Source: a bacterium
GTDB taxonomy: Bacteria; Cyanobacteriota; Vampirovibrionia; Obscuribacterales; Obscuribacteraceae
NCBI GenBank assembly: GCA_018062085.1
Contig: JAGOSY010000017.1
Coordinates: 62,001 to 126,000 of the forward strand
Reading direction: 5' to 3'
Length of the DNA stretch: 64,000 bases
Below are positions 1 to 6,041 of the stretch, one piece after another (the first letter of the stretch is position 1; the number at the start of each line of letters is the position of its first letter). Position numbers and translations under genes: made by a program. The notes below the pieces were generated by a model, which saw only the letters and a program-made list of their open reading frames with translations, was not told where the DNA came from and made no database searches.

Positions 1-1058
1 GCAATTTCATCAGGAAGTTTTTTACCAAGATCAAATGGAGAGCTTGATTGTCCTATTTTAGTACTAGCTGCCGTGACTATTTCATCGGTGGCAGAACCAG
101 TGAATTTCCCGATTGCCGAACTTGTGGTGCGAGCAATGGCTCCTTTCGCCAGACCGCCAATACCACCCGCTGCGAGGTCAACGGTTCCTGCACCAATTGC
201 CTTTAGTTCCTTTTCGCTCTTCGCTCGTTCTTCGGCTGAGTGTTCATTGCCGTTGGCAACTACATCGGCAGCCTTGACCCAGTCGGCGGCTTTTTCGTAA
301 AGCACATAAGCACCATATCCGACACCAGCAATTCCGGCGGCTACGATTACCTCTGGTGCTACAAGAGCTGCTGCGACCCCAGTCACCACGGCTGTGCCTG
401 CGGCAATTACTGCTACTTTTACTGGGTGTTCAGTGATTTCTTCAACAGCGCCTGCTGCTACTGCATCTGCTACTGCTCCATAGCCGGTAGGAACATCCGC
501 TTTTGCAGTAGTTGACTCAGTTGCAGAAGCTGGCGCCTTGGCTGGTTCGGCATCGGTCCCTGACGCAGATAGTGGTGGTTTAACTGGTGCCGCATCTGTG
601 TCAGGCGTAGAAACTGGGGCCTTGAATTGTGTAGTATCAGACTCGGGTGCAGAGACAGGTGCCTTTGCTTCTGGTTTTGCTTCTGCTTTTGAATCTTGTT
701 CGGGTTTGGGAGTTTCCTTTTGTTCAGCGACGGCGGGCTTATTAGCTTTATTGTCGGGCTGCTGAGCGAAGATAGGTGGAAGATCGAGGTAATCTCCTTT
801 TGCTGAAGTTGGATGAATAGTGCCGTCACGTGCCACTTTGCCAGGGTTTTCTTTCTTGATGTCATCGATGGTTTGATTTATTTGATGTGATTTTGCTTTC
901 TTGTCTGGGCTCTGGTGTGTTACCGCATCGTGCGCTATTTGCCACAGACAATCTCCGTTTTGGACCTCAACTCGTGCGCCTTTGTCATCGATGTGAACCT
1001 TGGTTTTGTTCCAGGTCTCAACTTGCGTTGATTCGCGATCGAAACTCTCTCTTGGCAT
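1..1058 (-). CDS. LysM-like, pretoxin-like protein (C-terminus off window)
   Basis: The frame is open without a stop from an ATG at 1058 to base 1, giving 352 residues; the 3' end lies outside the window. The start has a good ribosome site, GAGGAAG, six bases upstream. Residues about 28-95 form a LysM-like module (NGDCLWQIA, then a DDIKKENP block). Residues about 100-190 are a Pro/Ala/Glu linker with repeated APVS/APAS units. Residues about 215-255 are a Gly/Ala hydrophobic stretch of glycine-zipper type. After it comes a stretch ending GAGTVDLAAGGIGGLAKG, reminiscent of the pre-toxin part of polymorphic toxins. A toxin tip is only a guess because the C-terminus is unseen. Overlapping frames on both strands are low-complexity shadows of this gene. 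Confidence 0.8.
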   Translation of the reverse strand, partial: MPRESFDRESTQVETWNKTKVHIDDKGARVEVQNGDCLWQIAHDAVTHQSPDKKAKSHQINQTIDDIKKENPGKVARDGTIHPTSAKGDYLDLPPIFAQQPDNKANKPAVAEQKETPKPEQDSKAEAKPEAKAPVSAPESDTTQFKAPVSTPDTDAAPVKPPLSASGTDAEPAKAPASATESTTAKADVPTGYGAVADAVAAGAVEEITEHPVKVAVIAAGTAVVTGVAAALVAPEVIVAAGIAGVGYGAYVLYEKAADWVKAADVVANGNEHSAEERAKSEKELKAIGAGTVDLAAGGIGGLAKGAIARTTSSAIGKFTGSATDEIVTAASTKIGQSSSPFDLGKKLPDEI

Positions 1059-1152
1059 AACCACTTCCTCAGCGACAACAGTCTGGAGTTGCTCACGGTG
1101 CTTCCGATTTGCAGCCGGTAAGTGATTATTGATTTTTCGTTACATGCAGGGA

Positions 1153-1168
1153 AGTGACGATCGTCACA
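1153..1168. promoter_or_regulatory. CRP-like palindrome (AGTGA-N6-TCACA)
   Basis: The bases AGTGACGATCGTCACA match the CRP/FNR-superfamily consensus TGTGA-N6-TCACA at nine of ten fixed positions. The site lies between the divergent LysM gene (start 1058) and the Tyr leader (start 1299). A second small inverted repeat, GTCAC-aat-GTGAC at 1163-1175, overlaps it. A weak possible promoter (TTGCTT at 1190, TGTTAA at 1214) would put the site about 65 bases upstream of transcription start, a usual activator distance. Binding is inferred from sequence only. Confidence 0.4.
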
Positions 1169-1298
1169 ATGTGACTTAAGCCGAAATTTTTGCTTGCCAC
1201 CCTTGGGTGGTTCTGTTAAGCTCGGGAAGTAAGGTTGGAAATTACACCAATCGAATTTGACCCGTCGCAAGACAACTTGTCGGATTAATCGCACTGAA

Positions 1299-1358
1299 AT
1301 GACTGCCCGTAACGCCTACAGCTATTACTACTATACCTACTCCCTCGGGGTCGGCTAG
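1299..1358 (+). CDS. tyrosine-rich leader peptide of an attenuator
   Basis: An ATG at 1299 opens a 19-codon frame reading MTARNAYSYYYYTYSLGVG and stopping with TAG at 1356. Six of the eight codons at 1317-1340 are Tyr (TAC and TAT mixed). Bases 1311-1316 (AACGCC), just before the Tyr run, pair perfectly with 1361-1366 (GGCGTT), just after the stop. GGCGTT can instead pair with AAAGCC in the 5' arm of the terminator at 1393-1428. This is the layout of amino-acid attenuators of the trp/his/phe type, here reading tyrosyl-tRNA. The ribosome site is weak (GGA at 1282). No family match is known to me. Confidence 0.75.
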   Translation: MTARNAYSYYYYTYSLGVG

Positions 1359-1392
1359 TTGGCGTTGTCATAAAAGTCTAGAACTTATGAAC

Positions 1393-1428
1393 AAAAAGCC
1401 TTCTCGTCGATCGAGAGGGCTTTTTTTT
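1393..1428 (+). terminator. intrinsic terminator / attenuator hairpin
   Basis: A stem of GCCTTCTCG (1398-1406) with CGAGAGGGC (1412-1420), one G-T wobble, has a five-base loop and is followed by eight T residues (1421-1428); flanking A residues extend the stem into the T tract. It sits 40 bases after the leader-peptide stop and 43 bases before the ATG of the oxidase gene. An in-frame ATG at 1387 lies just before this hairpin, so it is not the real start of the downstream gene. Confidence 0.85.
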
Positions 1429-1470
1429 AATTTCCCAAAATTCAAAATCATCAAAAAGGACCTAACAATC

Positions 1471-2385
1471 ATGCTTCAAGAACTAGAGACCATCTCAATA
1501 CTAGGCAGACCAGCCGCTACGCTGAGTCTTGTGCCAGAGCTAGCTGCGGAGACTATCAGCCCCGTGGCTGCTGCGGCACCGGCGGACGCATGTATCACCC
1601 CTGCGTCTGAGGCCGCCCTAGCCGCTTTCAAGACACGCGTTGACGACTTGATTGGCAGTCACCCCATCGTCAACTCTAATCAATTTACTTCGTGGTTTAG
1701 CCAGGGCGACGCAAGCCCAGAACAGTTGCGCCAATTCACAGTGCAGTTCTCTGTCTTCAGCCATCTCTTCATTGAAGCGCAATTGCGTAAGTGCATTAAT
1801 GCCGTTGATTTGGCCAGCTACAGAGCGAGCAAAGAAATTTTGATGAATGAGCTAGGAGTGATGTTCACTGCCGATGGCTCAATTGATAATGGTCGCTTTC
1901 GCTTTACCGCTGCCCATTTCGAGTGGTTAGCTGAGTTTGCTAGCCACCTGGGCCTAGAGTTTAATCAAATTGGCAAACGCAAGCACGGCATCGCCTCTAC
2001 CTTGGAGTTCTGCGATGCTCTCATGACCTGGTACAGCTCTGACGATGAGTCAACCGCTGCCGGTGCTTCCCATGCCATTGAACACTGGGCAGCAGCTGGT
2101 TTTTGGAAAGAGCTTATTGCTGGCTTGAAGATTATCAAAGAGAGCCAGCTTGCCGATCTGCCTCTGGGCTTCTGGGTCTTTCATGATCAAATAGAAGATC
2201 AGCATGCTGCTCATACTGATGATGAGCTAGCTGCTGCATTTGCCAAGCCAGATTTTTGTGAGGAAGCATTCTTAGCTGGTGGCAAAGCTATGCTTGATGC
2301 TGTAGCGATTTTCTGGAATGGTCTGGATGAGCAGTGTTCTATTGCCAGTCACAACTCAACAGCTAGTAGCTGTGATGCACTATAA
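1471..2385 (+). CDS. haem-oxygenase-like (CADD/HDO-type) metal oxidase
   Basis: 304 residues from the ATG at 1471, which has AAAAGGA ten bases upstream. The sequence carries the six-ligand pattern of haem-oxygenase-like diiron oxidases: E127, H149, E204, and H238-x3-E242-x2-H245. Spacing from H149 onward agrees with that of Chlamydia CADD (H88, E142, H174, D178, H181 as I recall it); a 15-residue insert separates the first Glu and His. Members of this fold oxidise amino acids or fatty acids; CADD makes p-aminobenzoate from one of its own tyrosines. The Tyr-rich leader upstream makes a tyrosine-linked role attractive, but the substrate is inferred. The N-terminal 40 residues are Ala-rich and not conserved-looking. 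Confidence 0.75.
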   Translation: MLQELETISILGRPAATLSLVPELAAETISPVAAAAPADACITPASEAALAAFKTRVDDLIGSHPIVNSNQFTSWFSQGDASPEQLRQFTVQFSVFSHLFIEAQLRKCINAVDLASYRASKEILMNELGVMFTADGSIDNGRFRFTAAHFEWLAEFASHLGLEFNQIGKRKHGIASTLEFCDALMTWYSSDDESTAAGASHAIEHWAAAGFWKELIAGLKIIKESQLADLPLGFWVFHDQIEDQHAAHTDDELAAAFAKPDFCEEAFLAGGKAMLDAVAIFWNGLDEQCSIASHNSTASSCDAL

Positions 2386-2418
2386 TGACTCCCCGTAGTC
2401 AAGGTGATTCTAGTGAAT

Positions 2419-3207
2419 ATGTTCTATCGCGGCACAATCTCTGCCGTGGCAATGTTAGCTGTCTTGTCGAGCGCCGCATTTGCGCAGTGGGACGATAGTT
2501 GGAAGAAGAAATATCCTGTAGGAGCCAAGCTATTAGCCTCACCTAGCTACAATGATGCCGATTGGCGCGAGGGAGTAGTCACTGAGAATTGGCCTGGTGG
2601 CGTTTTTAAAGTTAAAGTTCCTGCCGGCAACGGATACCCGGGTGGTGTTTTCATCATTAGTAGTGAGTCGGCCGTTAAGCCGTTCGGAGCGCCGACCAAC
2701 GGTGCTGATCTGCCTGTAGCGCAGGGCAACGCTCCTGCGATGAATCAGGGAGTGCCGCAACAGACAGCTCCACAAAGGGCCGTTGCGCCACAAAATCAGC
2801 CTGGCGCTCCGGCAGCAAATTATGATTTCAAGAAAAACGTTGATACCAATACATGCAACCACGATGCAAACGGTTTCAAGCAGATTTTGCTCGAACGCGA
2901 GCGCGGCAAGTCACCTCTTCAGAATCCGAGGCTTGAATTTCACACTTTTGATATTGGCGCTCAGCAAACTGGTTGGGATCCTAGCTCAGGAATGTTTTGG
3001 CCGGACGGAGTGGGTAGAAATCACTTGCGTACAGTTACACCTGTAAAAACTCGATACGCTGTACATGAGCATTACACTGATTCGACAAAAGTCTCCGAAA
3101 TGGAGCAGACATTTTTCTTTTTCAAAGACGAGACCGGAGAATGTGTGGCGACCGCATACAAAGGTAGAGTTGGTGAGATTAGGTTCTTACCAAAAGGCAC
3201 TCCTTAG
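2419..3207 (+). CDS. secreted protein with N-terminal SH3/Tudor-like segment
   Basis: 262 residues from the ATG at 2419; GTG at 2404 and 2413 are in-frame alternatives, with AAGGTGA at 2401-2407 as ribosome site. A signal peptide ends at AFA before QWDDSW. Residues about 25-85 (YPVGAKLLASPSYND, then W-x-x-G-V-V) look like a small beta-barrel repeat common in secreted proteins of this lineage. A Gln/Pro/Ala linker of about 40 residues follows, then a domain of about 120 residues I do not recognise. It begins 33 bases after the oxidase stop and may share its transcript. Confidence 0.7.
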   Translation: MFYRGTISAVAMLAVLSSAAFAQWDDSWKKKYPVGAKLLASPSYNDADWREGVVTENWPGGVFKVKVPAGNGYPGGVFIISSESAVKPFGAPTNGADLPVAQGNAPAMNQGVPQQTAPQRAVAPQNQPGAPAANYDFKKNVDTNTCNHDANGFKQILLERERGKSPLQNPRLEFHTFDIGAQQTGWDPSSGMFWPDGVGRNHLRTVTPVKTRYAVHEHYTDSTKVSEMEQTFFFFKDETGECVATAYKGRVGEIRFLPKGTP

Positions 3208-3239
3208 CTCTCTTGAGTATGGCATCCACTAGATGGTGA

Positions 3240-3446
3240 TTGACCGTTATAGCCACAAGCTCGTTTTGTATGTTGTCGACGACACTGCAGGTAAGAAGCA
3301 GTTCAAGGTTATGTAAGACAAGCTTATTCCGATGCTGAGCGTCTGCAAATTGTCGGTTGAGTCAGATGTTATGATTTGAGAGCTTGTGATGCGATCAGTT
3401 TGCACCAGTGATAATACCGCTTGCGATATTCCTTCAGTTGAGCCGG
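3240..3446 (+). pseudogene. decayed class A beta-lactamase fragment
   Basis: Two blocks match the intact beta-lactamase gene about 1.2 kb downstream. Bases about 3270-3355 encode a broken VVD...KKQF...PMLSVCKLSV, matching VVDPARKKHF...PMQSVCKLPI of the intact gene including the S-x-x-K motif. Bases about 3357-3445 match QSDFTIRELITRSVCTSDNTACDI including the SDN motif. At least two in-frame stops (TAA near 3316, TGA near 3378) interrupt it and the stretch between the motifs is deleted. It is a non-functional paralogue remnant. Confidence 0.8.
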
Positions 3447-3461
3447 TGGCAAAGCCAGGCT

Positions 3462-3766
3462 CTACCCCCGACGGCTTAATACGCGCGTTAATTGCACCAC
3501 AAAGAAAGCAATGGAGCCGATGAGAAAAACGATATTAAGCCAAACTGTGCTCTGACCCTGACTGGTTTGTCCGCGAATTAAGTGAGCTTGTTCAGGGTTT
3601 TGGGGATTATAGTAAACCTGAACTTGGCTCTTGTCTGGGTATTGACTGCTGGCCATTTTAGGGATGCCTTTGCGTCAGTGTCGGTAACAAATGCCATCAT
3701 GCCAACCAGCAGTGCCACCGCCATCAATACGATACTAAAGAGGAGCTTTATTATCTGATTGCCCAT
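3462..3766 (-). pseudogene. frameshifted DUF3592 membrane protein
   Basis: From an ATG at 3766 one frame encodes MGNQIIKLLF, a membrane helix and the KASLKWPAV segment seen near the N-terminus of DUF3592 proteins, then runs on as nonsense. The next frame resumes at about 3656 with SSQYPDKSQVQVYYNPQNP and a second membrane helix, which is the typical C-terminal half. The middle of the domain is missing where the frames meet, so a deletion of the central beta region with frameshift is the simplest reading. A sequencing error cannot explain the lost middle. Confidence 0.65.
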
Positions 3767-3949
3767 GAATTTATTATCCTCAAGACTTGATGGCAGTCCT
3801 AAGAATAACATTTGTCTCCATTGCTTCAACTATCCTTAGCTGGTGATCAGAGCCTTTAGGTTTAGATAGATACAAAAGGCAACGGTTGCGCATTTTGTTG
3901 CGGAATTTAGGGTATGTCTAGTTGTTGATCGAGTGCAGGTAAGTGAGCC

Positions 3950-5281
3950 GTGTTAAAGATTTTGTTGATATTACTGTTTTTTTGTCTGTCGGTTTCCGCC
4001 GGAAGTTGCTTGGCTTTTGTCGACACGTTCAGGCTTGCCAGTGACATCTACTACCAGCAGCAGGCGGCTAAGTATGCTTCCTTTCAATCGGATAAGACTG
4101 GAAAGCAGAAGCTTGAAAATCGCTTTTTGACCGGAGTGTGCGGTACTTGCGAATATGAAAGGGCTCTTCCTGAGATTGGAAGGATAAGCGCTACTAAACT
4201 GGACTATTGGGCTGTACGAGCAGTACTTTTTGCTGCCTTGATTTTCTCTTTTCTAAGGATAGTGAGTGCTCTGTTTCTTAGGCTTTGTCGAGAATTGCGA
4301 ATCCGCTTTTTGTCTTTGGTCATGGCTTTAGTTCGAATGCGATTGATTGCAATAGCAGCAAGTTTGTTTTGTATGTTGTCGTCGACATTAGTTCTTCCAG
4401 CGATGGCAGCCCCGGCTGATACCCACGGATCTGCAAACGGGGCTGTAAGTGTAAGTGGACTTGGAATCACTGATGCCGATGTGGCAATGGTAAAAGGAGA
4501 AGTTGGTGTTGCCGTTGTCGACCCGGCTCGCAAGAAGCATTTCATGCTCAATCAAAACAAGCCTTTTCCGATGCAGAGTGTCTGCAAGCTGCCGATTGCC
4601 ATTGTAATACTTCGACTGGCGGATGCTGGAAAGCTATCGATCCAAGACAAAATAACTGTGCGCAGATCAGATGTAGTACCGTTTCATAGCCCGATCAAAG
4701 AAGCGATAAAAGGAAAGCAGTCAGATTTCACGATTAGAGAGCTAATAACGCGATCAGTGTGCACCAGTGACAATACCGCTTGCGATATTCTTATCAGTCG
4801 AGCTGGTGGCGCCAATGCAGTCACTGCTCTACTAAAAGAAGCTGGGGTCAGCGGTATCCGCATTGATCGGCCCGAGGGAACCTTGCAGCCCGAAAGTGTA
4901 GAGATAGCCAAGTTTCTTACAGACCCACGTGATACATCCACACCCGAGGCCATGGTCGTGATGTTGCATAAGCTCTATAGCGGCAATTTGCTGTCCAAAA
5001 GCTCAACAGCAGTAATTTTAGAAGATCTATTCAACTGCAAGACCGGCCCAGCTCGAATTAGAGCTGGCCTGCCAGCGGGATGGACCTTGGCGCACAAAAC
5101 TGGTACTGGCCGCGATGTGGCCGACCAAAACACTGCTACTAATGATGTGGGTGTTGCTGTCGGGCCGCATGGAGAGACTATATACATTGCTGTTTTCACA
5201 AAAGGATCGCGAGCAACAATTGAAGTGCGCGAAGCTTTTATGGCAAAAGTAGCTGCTCAAGCTGTGGCCGGTAAGTTATAG
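3950..5281 (+). CDS. class A serine beta-lactamase with membrane N-terminus
   Basis: 443 residues if translated from the GTG at 3950 (AGGT 9 bases upstream). The catalytic part has S210-V-C-K213 (SxxK), S273-D-N275 (SDN), E309 in RPEGTLQ (the E166 region, with Gln in place of the usual Asn170) and K383-T-G (KTG) followed by a TATNDVG segment. This is the full set for an active class A enzyme hydrolysing beta-lactams outside the cytoplasm. Residues 1-22 and 88-111 are hydrophobic, and a normal signal peptide (residues about 130-154, ending AMAA) follows. The enzyme could therefore start at the internal ATG at 4322 or 4337, although neither has a clear ribosome site. A decayed paralogue lies upstream. 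Confidence 0.8.
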   Translation: MLKILLILLFFCLSVSAGSCLAFVDTFRLASDIYYQQQAAKYASFQSDKTGKQKLENRFLTGVCGTCEYERALPEIGRISATKLDYWAVRAVLFAALIFSFLRIVSALFLRLCRELRIRFLSLVMALVRMRLIAIAASLFCMLSSTLVLPAMAAPADTHGSANGAVSVSGLGITDADVAMVKGEVGVAVVDPARKKHFMLNQNKPFPMQSVCKLPIAIVILRLADAGKLSIQDKITVRRSDVVPFHSPIKEAIKGKQSDFTIRELITRSVCTSDNTACDILISRAGGANAVTALLKEAGVSGIRIDRPEGTLQPESVEIAKFLTDPRDTSTPEAMVVMLHKLYSGNLLSKSSTAVILEDLFNCKTGPARIRAGLPAGWTLAHKTGTGRDVADQNTATNDVGVAVGPHGETIYIAVFTKGSRATIEVREAFMAKVAAQAVAGKL

Positions 5282-5316
5282 CGGAACACTAATAGTCCTG
5301 CGCGAAATAAAGGTTG
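5276..5316 (-). pseudogene. 3'-end remnant of a CAP-domain gene
   Basis: Bases 5283-5317 match 32 of 35 bases of the 3' end of the CAP-domain gene at 8353-8387. On the minus strand they encode PTFISRRTISVP followed by a different last residue and a stop overlapping the beta-lactamase stop. Homology ends just before brnT. It is the tail of a lost paralogue. Confidence 0.6.
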
Positions 5317-5364
5317 GAGAATTCACTGTTTGTTGGCCCCGGTATAGAGTTGCTATATAATGCT

Positions 5365-5619
5365 ATGATAGATTTGCGATTCCACGAAGAGAATCTTTCG
5401 AAGCATGGCATTAAGCCAGAGGAAGTGGAGGAGTGTTTTTCGGATGTGCGCCGCCTAGTCAGAAAGATTGGGGAAATTTACTGGCTCATTGGAAAGACCG
5501 AGGCCGGAAGATTGCTGCAAGTTGGCTATCGCAAAGAGGTAGATAGAACTTACTTTGTTTTTCATGCGATGGCAGCTCGGGAGCATGAGCTTAAGCGCTA
5601 CAAATCGAGAGGGAAGTGA
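5365..5619 (+). CDS. brnT: BrnT-family ribonuclease toxin
   Basis: 84 residues from the ATG at 5365; an in-frame TTG at 5314 would add 17 residues without family similarity. The protein has the BrnT layout: LRFHEENLSKHGIKPEEVEECF at the N-terminus (F-x-x-x-x-N-x-x-KHG), a central IGKTEAGRLLQVGY strand pair and a C-terminal REHELKRY. BrnT toxins fold like RelE and cleave RNA. It overlaps the antitoxin gene through TGATG, typical of translational coupling in this module. Confidence 0.7.
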   Translation: MIDLRFHEENLSKHGIKPEEVEECFSDVRRLVRKIGEIYWLIGKTEAGRLLQVGYRKEVDRTYFVFHAMAAREHELKRYKSRGK

Positions 5620-5969
5620 TGATGGTAGGGAAGAAATTAAAAATACAAATACCACCACCACCTGCAGCAAATGCGACAGCAGATGAGTTAGCGGCATATT
5701 TTGAAAAGTACGGATTGGATGAATTGGAAGCCGCTGGATACGTTAACGATCTTACAAAAGAAGAATTGAAGGATGTGGAGGAGTTGGGTGCTAGCTGTCA
5801 GAGTCAAATCCAAGCTCGCAAAGGCGCTCGAACCCAGTTAAATTTAGCAATGTCGTCAGACCAGCTTGATCGGTTTCTGAGGCACGCTAGTAAAAAACAC
5901 ATTCCGCCATCGACGCTGGCAAAAGCCTGGATTTTAGAGCGGCTAGATCAAGAAGCGAAAGAAGCATAG
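5619..5969 (+). CDS. brnA: BrnA/CopG-like antitoxin
   Basis: 116 residues from ATG 5619 (or 115 from 5622), overlapping the brnT stop and preceded by GAGGGAAG. The C-terminal 45 residues (QLNLAMSSDQLDRFLRHASK, then STLAKAWILERL) match the ribbon-helix-helix DNA-binding segment of BrnA antitoxins. The N-terminal part has IPPPPAANATADELAAYFEKYG, an unusually long leader for this family and a likely toxin-binding region. Expected to neutralise BrnT and repress the operon. A second, decayed copy of its 3' end lies at 8251-8330. Confidence 0.7.
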   Translation: MMVGKKLKIQIPPPPAANATADELAAYFEKYGLDELEAAGYVNDLTKEELKDVEELGASCQSQIQARKGARTQLNLAMSSDQLDRFLRHASKKHIPPSTLAKAWILERLDQEAKEA

Positions 5970-6041
5970 ACATGTCAGAGGAACTCAAAAACGAGTCATG
6001 TAGAGATGTCTATTTGCAGTCGTGCGCCAGGTAAGCGAGAG

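Noticed and set aside
470..865. Minus-strand frame of 131 codons, Gln/Pro-rich
   Set aside because: It is an out-of-frame shadow of the LysM-like gene, whose frame is open from 1058 to base 1 with a good ribosome site.
1387..1470. ATG at 1387 as start of the oxidase gene
   Set aside because: The added codons are the attenuator terminator and A-rich spacer; ATG 1471 has a proper ribosome site.
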